IMG/VR virus record: IMGVR_UViG_3300032053_000088
Coordinates: 1-57,698 of that record
Direction: 5' to 3' (one strand)
Length of the DNA: 57,698 nt
From: a virus
In this document: piece after piece, positions 7,584 through 15,667 of the stretch
Position numbering within the stretch: position 1 is the stretch's first letter
Layout of the letters: every line of letters begins with the position of its first letter
Position numbers and translations under genes: made by a program
The notes under the pieces: model-generated
Seen by the model: the letters and a program-made list of their open reading frames with translations, nothing else
What the model was told of the DNA's origin: nothing
Database searches by the model: none

Positions 7584-7928
7584 ATGGAAAAAACTAAACT
7601 AAAAAACTTGTTAGAATCTCTTGTTAAGGAGATATTAAATGAAGAATTAGTTAATTTAGAACGACTTCAAGCGGGCGTATCAAGATCTACAACAATATTA
7701 GGTAAACACTGGACAAATATGATTCAATCTCTGGAAGGTGTTTATGATGATGTAAAAGATTTCCACGATCTATATGTGACTGCTAAACAACCTCCTTCCG
7801 TTGAAGTCATCAAAAATGTTCAGACCAAGTTGGACCAAGTTATTAAACTTTTGGAAGAAATTCGGCCCGTCATAGTTCAGTTAGATAAAATTCAACGAGA
7901 AGATTTATACAACGAAGGAAAAGAATAA
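7584..7928 (+). CDS. Small helical protein with shared LK-LI-E N-terminus
   Basis: 114 residues, predicted almost entirely helical. The N-terminus (MEKTKLKNLLESLVKEILNE) resembles those of the proteins at 7933, 12385 and 48726. Such starts occur in phage structural or virion-associated proteins, but the role here is unknown. Preceded by a TATTTATA element at 7558. Confidence 0.6.
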   Translation: MEKTKLKNLLESLVKEILNEELVNLERLQAGVSRSTTILGKHWTNMIQSLEGVYDDVKDFHDLYVTAKQPPSVEVIKNVQTKLDQVIKLLEEIRPVIVQLDKIQREDLYNEGKE

Positions 7929-7932
7929 TATA

Positions 7933-8277
7933 ATGAAAATTTCTGATTTAAAAAGAGCTATTAAAGAGTGTATCGTTGATATGGTTAATGAAATCGCAGA
8001 GGATGATCTTAACGCTAAACTCGATAGATTAATGGCAGTATCTCCTAACCTAAAACATAATCTTAAAAAGTTGAGAGCGGAACCTGTTGGATCTGGGTCT
8101 ACGTGGGCCGTTGTTCTTTATGATAAGAGAGACAACAAAATCATTTTAGTTGGTGGTCTTGATCAAAACGCTGCCAAAGGTATGCTTCCACAAATTAAAG
8201 ATATTGTGTTGGCTAAGTTTGGTGTAAAGAAAGATGATTCTTCATCCACCGATACGTCGTTTTTTGTGAAGGAATAA
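7933..8277 (+). CDS. Small protein with shared LK-LI-E N-terminus
   Basis: 114 residues. Starts MKISDLKRAIKECIVDMVNE, related to the N-terminus of the gene just upstream; then an alpha/beta domain and a Ser/Asp-rich tail. Four nt separate it from the upstream stop, and a terminator follows at 8303. Function unknown. Confidence 0.6.
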   Translation: MKISDLKRAIKECIVDMVNEIAEDDLNAKLDRLMAVSPNLKHNLKKLRAEPVGSGSTWAVVLYDKRDNKIILVGGLDQNAAKGMLPQIKDIVLAKFGVKKDDSSSTDTSFFVKE

Positions 8278-8302
8278 TTTCGCTCCGCTCGCTCGCCCAC
8301 AG

Positions 8303-8336
8303 CCGCCGGTAGAGAAATTTACCGGCGGATTTTTAT
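8303..8336 (+). terminator. Rho-independent terminator
   Basis: CCGCCGGTA (8303-8311) pairs with TACCGGCGG (8320-8328), then ATTTTTATT. Confidence 0.85.
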
Positions 8337-8357
8337 TATAAACTCTATTTATTTTAT

Positions 8358-8951
8358 ATGACATACCACATCAATAGTCCGGAAGTTCAGGAAATAGCGA
8401 AACTCGCTTTTCCAGATTATACAGGCAAAAAATTTAAAGTATCCGCTTTTAGCGGCCCGATGGATTTAACATCATATTGGGATGGTGGGTCCAGATCTTA
8501 TTATGCTATAGTTAATTTATCCACCAATAAGGTCAAATCTGTTCCTGAAAATGGTAGCATGCAGACAAGAAAATCGTTTAGGATCACCAAGTTGCCTCCA
8601 AATTTTGCGGTGGTGGAAAATTCGATTTTTATGGGAAAAGATTCTGGTATAACCATTCATATCAATACTGAAAATATTTCCAAGATGTTACCGCCGGCCG
8701 ATGAAGTATCGTGGGCTGAAAAAGTAGTATTGTCGGCAACCAGATCGTTCAAGTCGAGTTATGCCGGTATAAAAGATTATCGTTTTCATGAAGCGTTAAA
8801 AGATACTGGTATCAACAAACAAGAATGGGATGACGCTAAGAAATCTCTGATTGATAAGGGTATGTTAAACAAGGCTGGTGCTATTACTGATAAAGGAAGA
8901 AATACTATAGGTAGAACAGACCTTCGTGATCTAAAAGATAAACCACAATAA
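8358..8951 (+). CDS. Hypothetical protein
   Basis: 197 residues. N-terminal beta-rich part with aromatic patches; the C-terminal third (from about residue 140) looks like a helical winged-helix-type unit. No specific family recognised. Flanked by terminators on both sides, so likely its own transcription unit. Confidence 0.6.
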   Translation: MTYHINSPEVQEIAKLAFPDYTGKKFKVSAFSGPMDLTSYWDGGSRSYYAIVNLSTNKVKSVPENGSMQTRKSFRITKLPPNFAVVENSIFMGKDSGITIHINTENISKMLPPADEVSWAEKVVLSATRSFKSSYAGIKDYRFHEALKDTGINKQEWDDAKKSLIDKGMLNKAGAITDKGRNTIGRTDLRDLKDKPQ

Positions 8952-8971
8952 TATAATATCTAAATTTAAAG

Positions 8972-9002
8972 ACCGCTAGCAGAAATGTTGGCGGTTTTTT
9001 TG
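8972..9002 (+). terminator. Rho-independent terminator
   Basis: ACCGCTAGCA (8972-8981) pairs with TGTTGGCGGT (8986-8995) over a GAAA loop, followed by seven T. Confidence 0.85.
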
Positions 9003-9077
9003 TTTATTAGATATGTATTGTCATACACACAGAGTTGAAAAATACTCTATAACACAGATACACAGAAAGGCAGTTTT

Positions 9078-9587
9078 ATGAGTGCAATCCGAGAATCGGA
9101 AATGGGCTTCGGCGGCAGCGATCAGGAAGAAAAGACCAACCCCAATGTTCAATATATTCTGGAATCTTTAGACGAAGTAAAGGAAATACGAAGAAAACAG
9201 ATTATAGACGAAGCGGAATCAAAGTTAAAAGAAAAACTGGACGCGTTGGATGGAACGCCAAAAGATACTAAAAAGTTTGTCCCAGAGTTAAATATAGACG
9301 CCACAAATTTACCACAAGAAGGTGTAGCGGAGTGTAAAAAACTCATCCTCAACTTCAAAAAATTTCTCTACGAAAAGAAAAAAGATAGCGAAACACAAAA
9401 AGCAGAATCTCAAGTAATTCAGTCGGTGAATAAAAATGCGTATGAGTTGAGGCATATGATACTTGAAAATGCTATACATGTTGTTAGTGAAAATTTAAAA
9501 AATAAAAATGTTTCATTGGATCAATTTGTAGATAGTATAATGAAAGTTTCAGACAGATTTTATTCGTTTGTAGAAAATAGAAAATAA
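9078..9587 (+). CDS. Hypothetical coiled-coil protein
   Basis: 169 residues, Lys/Glu-rich, mostly helical with heptad-like stretches near residues 30-55 and 95-120. A purine-rich AGAAAGG lies before the start. No family recognised. Confidence 0.6.
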   Translation: MSAIRESEMGFGGSDQEEKTNPNVQYILESLDEVKEIRRKQIIDEAESKLKEKLDALDGTPKDTKKFVPELNIDATNLPQEGVAECKKLILNFKKFLYEKKKDSETQKAESQVIQSVNKNAYELRHMILENAIHVVSENLKNKNVSLDQFVDSIMKVSDRFYSFVENRK

Positions 9588-9601
9588 AAACACAGAATAA
9601 T

Positions 9602-10219
9602 ATGAATGAAAATGAAATGTCTTTAATGACAATATTGAGAACTACCAATTCAGATTTGGCAGAACGACTGAAACGGTTGACCGTAGAAGTTAAACAGGAT
9701 AAGGAAAATTTATCGGAGGCGTCTCAAGAATACTCTAACAAATATAAAGATGAAATTGAAGAGGGAACCAAGAAAAGACAAAATTTTCTCACCGAAGGAA
9801 AGAACAGAGGGATGTCGGATGAAGAGGCTGAAAAATATGCTTATAGAGGTGGGTTTATGCCTACCGTTTATACTCCTATTTTGAATATGTTGTATTTCTT
9901 GTTAAGAGAGACGGATGACATTGATCGCGAGTTGAATCAGAAGAGAAAAGAGTATGACCAGAGGTATGGTCATTTGGTTGATAATACTATTCTATCGGAG
10001 AATATTACTCCTCCACCGGATATGGCTACATATCTTTATGGTAATATAACTCTTGATACGTTTGATAAATTGAAGAAATTGAAAGCATTAACTCAGAGTC
10101 CTAATGAACAGGAATCGTTTTTAGCTTATAGGAAATGTCTGGAGTTATGTAAGAAATTTGGATTAGAATTCGAAAAAATACCGTGTTATTGTACTAAACA
10201 ACAAAAAATTATAAAATGA
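9602..10219 (+). CDS. Hypothetical helical protein
   Basis: 205 residues, charged and helical. Its last codons overlap the start of the GIY-YIG nuclease gene (ATGA at 10216-10219). The C-terminal end (CTKQQKIIK) may have been altered by insertion of the nuclease gene. Confidence 0.6.
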   Translation: MNENEMSLMTILRTTNSDLAERLKRLTVEVKQDKENLSEASQEYSNKYKDEIEEGTKKRQNFLTEGKNRGMSDEEAEKYAYRGGFMPTVYTPILNMLYFLLRETDDIDRELNQKRKEYDQRYGHLVDNTILSENITPPPDMATYLYGNITLDTFDKLKKLKALTQSPNEQESFLAYRKCLELCKKFGLEFEKIPCYCTKQQKIIK

Positions 10220-11031
10220 AAATTGGTATAGTTTATTTAATAACAAATAACGTAAATAATAAAAAATACGTTGGAGTCACTACGTTGAAATTAAATCGTA
10301 GGTGGGATTCTCATAAAAGTGATAGTAAAAGATTAAAATATCCTTTATATAGATCGATTCGTAAATATGGAATTAATAATTTTAGTATAAAGCCTATAAA
10401 AGTTATACGTCATAAAAATAAAAATGTTATTATAGAAAAGTTAAATAAATTAGAAATAAAATATATTAAAAAATATAAAAGTTTTATAGAATGGAATAAA
10501 GGAGGATATAATCTTACAAGAGGAGGAAATATATCAAATATAAGTGAAAATAGTAGAAAAAAACAATCAAAAACTATGAAAGAACGTTATATTGATAATC
10601 CCACGCTAAGTAAAGAATATGGAAATAGAATAAAAATGGCATACAAAAACAAACCTGAATTAAGAAAAAAACTGAGTGAAGCACAAAAATGTAGGTTTAG
10701 AAATAAAGAGGAACGCCATAAATTGAGTCAATCTATTAAACAAGCTTATATAAACGATCCAAAATTGAGAGAAAAAATAAGTAAAATACATAAACAATTA
10801 AATGTTAATCGACCTGAATTAGGAATACAACATAGTAAAAGAATGAGGGGGATTAATCATCCACAATTTGATCATACAATTTATACATTTAAAAATTTAA
10901 TGACCGGTAATGTTTTTGTTGGAACTCGTTACGATTTTTACACAAAATATAATTTAGATAAAAATAAAATTTCTTTGTTAGTTAGTAAACAACGAAATCA
11001 TCATAAAAAATGGTATATAGAAAAGGATTAA
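10216..11031 (+). CDS. GIY-YIG homing endonuclease
   Basis: 271 residues. N-terminal GIY-YIG module (GIVYLITN... and KKYVGVTT within residues 4-24), followed by Lys-rich NUMOD3-like DNA-binding repeats (for example ELRKKLSEAQ, KLREKISKIHK). Composition is more AT- and Lys-rich than its neighbours, as usual for free-standing homing nucleases. It cuts DNA at specific sites and spreads its own gene. Confidence 0.85.
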   Translation: MKIGIVYLITNNVNNKKYVGVTTLKLNRRWDSHKSDSKRLKYPLYRSIRKYGINNFSIKPIKVIRHKNKNVIIEKLNKLEIKYIKKYKSFIEWNKGGYNLTRGGNISNISENSRKKQSKTMKERYIDNPTLSKEYGNRIKMAYKNKPELRKKLSEAQKCRFRNKEERHKLSQSIKQAYINDPKLREKISKIHKQLNVNRPELGIQHSKRMRGINHPQFDHTIYTFKNLMTGNVFVGTRYDFYTKYNLDKNKISLLVSKQRNHHKKWYIEKD

Positions 11032-11033
11032 AT

Positions 11034-11252
11034 ATGAAAGGTAGTTATCATTATCATTGTAAAGACACACCAGAATATCAAGAAGGTTATAGTGTCGGAT
11101 GTGTATCTGATAATCCCCATAAAAGTGACACGATAGAGTGGTTGAATTGGTATATAGGAGCGTCTGATTATGAAAAAGATTATTGTTGTTGGCTTTCTAG
11201 GATGATGAGTTGGGATCATTCTCCTAAAACGTATAACGATTTCCTGAGATAA
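11034..11252 (+). CDS. Small hypothetical protein
   Basis: 72 residues from ATG 11034 (TAAATATG junction with the upstream stop); an in-frame ATG at 11010 would overlap the nuclease. Rich in Tyr, Trp, Cys and His (KGSYHYHCKDTPEYQEGY). No function recognised. Confidence 0.55.
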   Translation: MKGSYHYHCKDTPEYQEGYSVGCVSDNPHKSDTIEWLNWYIGASDYEKDYCCWLSRMMSWDHSPKTYNDFLR

Positions 11253-11265
11253 AACAATACAGAGT

Positions 11266-11445
11266 ATGAATAGACGAAATTTTATATATAAATCAAGTTT
11301 AGCTACCACACTCATAAGTTTCGGTGGAATTCTTAACCTTGTTCCCGAAGTTAAATCTTTAACAGAAAAGTGGAAACCAACCGGTTTTTTAGATGGGTTG
11401 TCTGAAAGTCAATGTGAGGAAATGGCCTCAATACAAAAATGTTAA
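11266..11445 (+). CDS. 59-residue ORF, possibly the head of a decayed gene
   Basis: MNRRNFIYKSSLATTL at the start resembles a twin-arginine or other export signal; the rest includes WKPTGFLDGLSE and ends at TAA 11443. Sensible-looking sequence continues in other frames to about 11609 (for example VKVSDQTKLISAWKL, then NPNIWYECLNWNAVDF, then DVWMYSDVGDLTRPNK), as if frameshifts had broken a longer gene. It could also be an independent small gene. Confidence 0.4.
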   Translation: MNRRNFIYKSSLATTLISFGGILNLVPEVKSLTEKWKPTGFLDGLSESQCEEMASIQKC

Positions 11446-11609
11446 GGTTTCGGATCAAACTAAACTGATAAGTGCTTGGAAATTATGAAAATAACCCCAA
11501 TATTTGGTATGAATGTTTGAATTGGAATGCTGTAGATTTCACTGCGAATGGGATGTATGGATGTATTCTGATGTTGGTGATTTGACCCGTCCAAACAAAT
11601 TTTTATATT
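11446..11609 (+). pseudogene. Frameshifted continuation of the 11266 ORF
   Basis: Three protein-like segments lie in successive frames with no start codons of their own. Best explained as remnants of one gene. No intact ORF covers the stretch, and the product cannot be named. Confidence 0.35.
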
Positions 11610-11705
11610 GACAAATACTAATTTTGTGTTATAGTTATTATAGTAGAGAATTTATGACGTAATAACACTTGAAATTAGTGTTAAAATGTCATAGTAATTT
11701 TAAAT

Positions 11706-11790
11706 GGCGGTGTGGACGAAAGGGAAACAGCAGAACCGCTCGGCTTAGAACCGAATGTCCTTGGAGGTGCAATTCCTCTCACCGCTACCA
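11706..11790 (+). tRNA. tRNA-Leu(UAG)
   Basis: Acceptor GGCGGTG/CACCGCT, anticodon loop CTTAGAA, long variable arm, CCA encoded. The T-loop is TGCAATT (G55), not TTC, and the D-loop contains AAG. Confidence 0.85.
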
Positions 11791-11796
11791 TTTAAT

Positions 11797-11871
11797 GGGG
11801 ATATCTGTATAACGGTAATACGGTAGTTTTGCAGACTACAAATCGGCGTTCGATTCGCCGTATCTCCACCA
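11797..11871 (+). tRNA. tRNA-Ala(UGC)
   Basis: Acceptor GGGGATA/TATCTCC has the G3:U70 pair that identifies alanine tRNAs. Anticodon loop TTTGCAG; canonical T-loop TTCGATT with GG in the D-loop; CCA encoded. Confidence 0.8.
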
Positions 11872-12050
11872 AACTTAACCAGAAGAGAAATCGTTTGGTT
11901 TTTGTTTATATCTTGGGATCGTAAAACCCCAGTGAGTTTTCACTCGTAGATATACCTAGAAAAAGATTTTTATATTTTTGTCCATATACTTATTTGTGGT
12001 GGCGATTGAGTATGCTGCCATTTTTATAAAACATAAAGAAAGGACAAAAA

Positions 12051-12203
12051 ATGTCAACATTGTTAGTAGGATTAGTATGTCTAGTAGTAGGTGCAGTCGG
12101 CGGCTGGGTCGCTTCATATTTGGTATTGAGAAACAATCCAAAAGTTAAGGGCAAAGTCGATGGCGTAGTTGGTGGTGTTGAAACCATCATCAAAAATAGA
12201 TAA
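12051..12203 (+). CDS. 50-residue membrane protein
   Basis: One hydrophobic segment (LLVGLVCLVVGAVGGWVASYL) near the N-terminus, then a basic, Gly/Val-rich tail. An AAAGGAC ribosome-binding sequence precedes ATG 12051. Probably a small inner-membrane protein; function unknown. Confidence 0.6.
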   Translation: MSTLLVGLVCLVVGAVGGWVASYLVLRNNPKVKGKVDGVVGGVETIIKNR

Positions 12204-12217
12204 TAACAAACAACACA

Positions 12218-12233
12218 GGCTCCGACAGGAGCC
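12218..12233 (+). other. Hairpin before tRNA-Leu
   Basis: GGCTCC-gaca-GGAGCC without a T run; lies 5 nt before a tRNA and may guide processing. Confidence 0.4.
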
Positions 12234-12237
12234 AACT

Positions 12238-12315
12238 GGTCATGTAGCCCAATTGGTAGGAGGCACTACTTTCAGGAAGTAGATAGCGTGAGTTCGAATC
12301 TCACCATGACCACCA
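12238..12315 (+). tRNA. tRNA-Leu(CAG) with short variable loop
   Basis: Acceptor GGTCATG/CATGACC, A73, CCA encoded; anticodon loop TTCAGGA. The variable loop is only about 5 nt, unlike normal bacterial tRNA-Leu. T-loop TTCGAAT, D-loop with GG. Confidence 0.8.
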
Positions 12316-12384
12316 TTTTATATCTTGACTTTTCTTTTTTCGCCTTTATATTTATTAGATGGAGAATTATTTTATTATACTCAT

Positions 12385-12834
12385 ATGAAAAAAAGTCAAT
12401 TGAAAGCATTAATTAAAGAAGTAGTTTCAGAAACAAGAAGACAAAGAGACGTAGTTAGACATGACTGGTTTAAAACATTTGCCTATTTCGAATCATTAGA
12501 AATTCCAGGGTTATCTACTGCTGATAATGAAGTTGAGATCACCGCTAATTTTGAATATGATTTTGATCCAGGCCAAAAATGGACTCGGGATTCTCCTGAA
12601 TTTCCACCATCCGTCGATATGTTGGATTCAGAGCCTATTAAAGTCGATGTATTTGGTGACGGTGGACGGTTGGTCGTTTCCAAAAAGTTTGATGAGTTAA
12701 ATGGCGAACAACAAAAAATAATTGGTGAGGCACTTGTATATTTCATGAAAGACAAAATCGGAAAACAACATCTTGAGGATACTTTTTGGGATATGAGAAA
12801 TAGTGCTTCCCAACGTTACGATCCCGAAGGTTAA
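12385..12834 (+). CDS. Protein with shared LK-LI-E N-terminus
   Basis: 149 residues from ATG 12385. N-terminal MKKSQLKALIKEVVSET matches the motif of the genes at 7584, 7933 and 48726; then a beta-rich acidic domain. A longer frame upstream has no good start. Function unknown. Confidence 0.6.
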   Translation: MKKSQLKALIKEVVSETRRQRDVVRHDWFKTFAYFESLEIPGLSTADNEVEITANFEYDFDPGQKWTRDSPEFPPSVDMLDSEPIKVDVFGDGGRLVVSKKFDELNGEQQKIIGEALVYFMKDKIGKQHLEDTFWDMRNSASQRYDPEG

Positions 12835-12842
12835 TTTTAACA

Positions 12843-12870
12843 TTGACTTTCTCCAAATCTGTGGTATTAT
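12843..12870 (+). promoter_or_regulatory. Promoter with hairpin leader
   Basis: TTGACT 12843-12848, 16-nt spacer, TATTAT 12865-12870. The 37-nt leader holds AAGGTT-aac-AACCTT. Confidence 0.65.
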
Positions 12871-12907
12871 ATCTCAAAAGGTTAACAACCTTGTTATAAT
12901 ATAAGTT

Positions 12908-13600
12908 ATGCCATCAGAACAACCAATGCCGTTTACAATGGCCGAAATAACGGCCATGAAAAATGATTTTTACAAATATTACCCCAAAGATTTTTCTCAT
13001 CCAGAAGATGAAGGTGTTTATCATTATAAGTGGATATCAGAGTGGGAACCCCTTATACAATATCTTGTTGGTGTAGATGATGTAGTTGGTGTAGAAATTG
13101 GAACTAATTATGGAGCATTCGCATCTTGGGCCTCTCGGAACGTTTTGACTGGTAAGAACACAATGCTCTATACCATCGATGTAAATTATAACAAATATAT
13201 ACTTCACAATTTAAAAAATCTACCCAATGTTACTTTTATACAAGGTGAAAGTGGTGATGTATTAAAAACTTTAACCCATAAAGGACAGAAAAAAGAATTT
13301 GCATATTTTGTTTATGTTGATGGTAATCACTTCGCTGCTAATGTGTTGGAAGATGCAGTATTAGGATTTTCTCTGTTAAAAGAGGATGGTTTAATTATAT
13401 TTGACGATTATGGTTGGGGGATTCATACGGAAGATGAATCAGTTAAGCCAAAGACAGGAGTGGATGCATTCTGCCACGGTTACAAAGGACATTATGATGT
13501 TGTAGCGACGGGGTGGCAAATATTTCTGCAAAAAAAGAAACACACATTTGATCCAAAGGAAATAGAAAATAACTATTATGGGATGAAACACTCGTTGTGA
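12908..13600 (+). CDS. SAM-dependent methyltransferase, class I
   Basis: 230 residues. VVGVEIGTNYGAFASWAS (motif I), YTIDVN (motif II acid) and VYVDGNHFAANVLED, then IIFDDYGWG, match small-molecule or sugar methyltransferases of the Methyltransf_24 type. Substrate unknown. Overlaps the next gene by 4 nt (GTGA). Confidence 0.75.
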   Translation: MPSEQPMPFTMAEITAMKNDFYKYYPKDFSHPEDEGVYHYKWISEWEPLIQYLVGVDDVVGVEIGTNYGAFASWASRNVLTGKNTMLYTIDVNYNKYILHNLKNLPNVTFIQGESGDVLKTLTHKGQKKEFAYFVYVDGNHFAANVLEDAVLGFSLLKEDGLIIFDDYGWGIHTEDESVKPKTGVDAFCHGYKGHYDVVATGWQIFLQKKKHTFDPKEIENNYYGMKHSL

Positions 13601-13992
13601 AACCAAAATGTGAAAGATGTAAAGTAGATTTGGAACTTGTAGATGCTCACGAGCCGTGGTCGGATGAACACTATCAATGCCCTCAATGTGATGGAACGTA
13701 TAATATAGAAGAATTCTGTGAATTTTGTGGTTTGAGAACGATTACAAGGAATCATCACTTGACACCCAGAAGTAAAGGTGGTAAAGATACTGCTCTATGT
13801 TGTGAAAATTGTGAAAATTTCATTCATTCTACTTGGTCGCATAATGAACTAAGAGATATGTATAATAATGTTGAAACCATTGTTCAAAATGAAAAATTTC
13901 AGAAGTTTCTTAAGTGGAGATTGAAACAACCGACGACTGTTGTGTTCAAGTCGGATCGTGGTAACAATCGGTGTAAGAGAAAGTATAGTTAA
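13597..13992 (+). CDS. HNH endonuclease-like zinc protein
   Basis: 131 residues from GTG 13597. Two Cys clusters (CERC...CPQC and CEFCG), then NHHLTPRSKGGKDTALCCENC and a following IHS, fitting an HNH nuclease fold with structural zinc. Likely a DNA nuclease, possibly homing. Confidence 0.65.
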   Translation: MKPKCERCKVDLELVDAHEPWSDEHYQCPQCDGTYNIEEFCEFCGLRTITRNHHLTPRSKGGKDTALCCENCENFIHSTWSHNELRDMYNNVETIVQNEKFQKFLKWRLKQPTTVVFKSDRGNNRCKRKYS

Positions 13993-13993
13993 T

Positions 13994-14170
13994 ATGAATG
14001 ATGAATATAATGAAGACAGAGAGTGGTTGATTCGTGAAATCTATAGTTTGATAGATGAATTGGATAATAAAGAAAGAGAGATTGCTAATCTTTATACAAA
14101 AAAAGTTAAATATGAAAAAATACTTAAATTGTTAAATAAACAACAAAAGGTATCACGAAAAGGAAAATGA
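13994..14170 (+). CDS. Small coiled-coil protein
   Basis: 58 residues, Glu/Lys-rich and helical. The start follows the sequence GAAAGTATAGTTAATATG, closely repeated before the next two genes. No function recognised. Confidence 0.55.
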   Translation: MNDEYNEDREWLIREIYSLIDELDNKEREIANLYTKKVKYEKILKLLNKQQKVSRKGK

Positions 14171-14212
14171 TATAAAATACAAATACCGTGAGTAAACGAA
14201 AGTATAGTTGAT

Positions 14213-14458
14213 ATGACAAAAAAAATAAAAAATGTGTGGGTTATTGAAAAATTTTATAGAGAAGATCTCCTCGTTGGAGATTCATATAACGGAAATGGGT
14301 TATCATCAGTTTTAAACGATACTGTTGTCAAGTATCCAAATATATTTACGAATCGAAGAGATGCTAGAATTATTTTAACATCCTTAAGAAGAGCACAAAA
14401 AACTGGAGAAGTCCAAAAATATTATAAGTTTAAACTTAATAGATTTAAGAAAGTATAG
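14213..14458 (+). CDS. Small basic protein
   Basis: 81 residues, basic, alpha/beta; preceded by the repeated leader GAAAGTATAGTTGATATG. No recognised motif. Confidence 0.55.
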   Translation: MTKKIKNVWVIEKFYREDLLVGDSYNGNGLSSVLNDTVVKYPNIFTNRRDARIILTSLRRAQKTGEVQKYYKFKLNRFKKV

Positions 14459-14463
14459 TTGAT

Positions 14464-14598
14464 ATGAAAAAACTGACTAAAAAAGAAAAACAGATAGTTA
14501 AAGAGTTTCAAGAAGTATTGGAGAAACATAAAAAGTTGGGGTCGTTGAAACTGGCCACGTTGATTAGTCCGTGTTTTCCGATAAGAAAGGATGAATAA
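14464..14598 (+). CDS. 44-residue hypothetical protein
   Basis: Basic helical N-terminus (MKKLTKKEKQIVKEFQEVLE) and a short hydrophobic C-terminus. Its ATG lies in the third copy of the GAAAGTATAGTTGAT leader. Confidence 0.5.
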   Translation: MKKLTKKEKQIVKEFQEVLEKHKKLGSLKLATLISPCFPIRKDE

Positions 14599-14599
14599 T

Positions 14600-14635
14600 A
14601 TGACCAAAGATGTAACTGGAATGCCTAATCGATAA
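14600..14635 (+). CDS. 11-codon ORF
   Basis: MTKDVTGMPNR between two genes, with the ATAATATG start context common here. May be a leader peptide or chance. Confidence 0.2.
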   Translation: MTKDVTGMPNR

Positions 14636-14636
14636 T

Positions 14637-14882
14637 ATGAATGAAGACGAAAAAATCACAATACGGGAAGTAAAAGAAGATGATTTTAGAAAAGGAATTC
14701 TTTCGGGAGAAGTTATACCACATGATGTCGAAATAATCATCAAGTTCAAAAATGGAAAAGTTATGAACAGTTTTGTATCTTGGGAAACAATATATACACT
14801 TTACAAATTTCACAACAAGTGTGCTGTAGGAGAAATTTACGAACTGATGATAGAAAATTCATTATTATCAAATGTGATGTGA
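14637..14882 (+). CDS. Hypothetical protein
   Basis: 81 residues, acidic, alpha/beta, start context ATAATATG. No motif recognised. Followed after 8 nt by the next gene. Confidence 0.55.
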   Translation: MNEDEKITIREVKEDDFRKGILSGEVIPHDVEIIIKFKNGKVMNSFVSWETIYTLYKFHNKCAVGEIYELMIENSLLSNVM

Positions 14883-14890
14883 GGGGTAAT

Positions 14891-15106
14891 ATGAGAATAT
14901 TAAGACTTATAAAGATTTCATTCGATAGTTTAGAAAATCATCATCCGTGGGTTGAGGAAACAATAGCCTCGTTTTGTGATGATGAAAATGATACTGCTTA
15001 CGCTAAGGCAAAAAACCATATAAATAATATATCTGAAAAGGTATATGTCGGTTACGATTTAGAAGTGTATCCAAAATATAAGTTAATAGAAGAAACTGCG
15101 ATTTAA
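14891..15106 (+). CDS. Hypothetical protein
   Basis: 71 residues from ATG 14891, preceded by GAGGGG. Helical, contains HHPWVEETIASF. No function recognised. Confidence 0.55.
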   Translation: MRILRLIKISFDSLENHHPWVEETIASFCDDENDTAYAKAKNHINNISEKVYVGYDLEVYPKYKLIEETAI

Positions 15107-15108
15107 AT

Positions 15109-15351
15109 ATGTTCTTTGTTTACATGGTTCTATGTTCCGATAAAACGTTATACACCGGATATACGAAAGATCTTGACAAACGTATCAAAGAACATAATGA
15201 AGGAAAACGAGGATCAAAATATACAAAATCTAGAAGACCAGTAAAGTTAATTTATAAAGAAAAATATTTAGATAAATCGTCTGCAATGAAAAGAGAGTAT
15301 CAGATTAAACAATTGAGTAAAAAAGAAAAGTTAAAGTTATTACACGATTAG
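15109..15351 (+). CDS. GIY-YIG nuclease (YhbQ/URI-like)
   Basis: 80 residues, the size of a stand-alone GIY-YIG domain. FFVYMVLCSDKTLYTGYTKD carries the two Tyr motifs, RIKEHN the catalytic Arg region, and AMKREYQIKQLSKKEK the conserved Glu helix. Likely a small DNA endonuclease; in vivo role unclear. Confidence 0.85.
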   Translation: MFFVYMVLCSDKTLYTGYTKDLDKRIKEHNEGKRGSKYTKSRRPVKLIYKEKYLDKSSAMKREYQIKQLSKKEKLKLLHD

Positions 15352-15375
15352 AAAAAAGAAAGGTAAAAGAATATA

Positions 15376-15663
15376 ATGAATCCAAACATTCCAAGTTTTA
15401 ATCCGAGTGTTCCTCCACAGAGACAACAGCAAGTAAGAATTCAACTTAATAACACTCAGCCAGTTGTTTGTAGTAAATGTGGTGGTCAAGTATTTGCCGA
15501 AGGTGTGGTTTTTCGTAAAGTTAGTCGCTTGTTGACTGGTCAACCTGATGATGGGGTAATGCCTATTCCAGCCTTTTATTGTGTTAAATGCCAAGAGCCA
15601 TTGGAAGAAATGCTTCCTGACGAATTGAAGGAAGAATTGAACAAGGGTAAGATCATTAGTTAA
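15376..15663 (+). CDS. Zinc-ribbon protein
   Basis: 95 residues. CSKCGG (about 33-38) and CVKCQ (about 73-77) form a four-Cys zinc ribbon; the N-terminus is Gln/Pro-rich. Possibly a virion or DNA-binding protein; no specific family recognised. Confidence 0.6.
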   Translation: MNPNIPSFNPSVPPQRQQQVRIQLNNTQPVVCSKCGGQVFAEGVVFRKVSRLLTGQPDDGVMPIPAFYCVKCQEPLEEMLPDELKEELNKGKIIS

Positions 15664-15667
15664 AATC

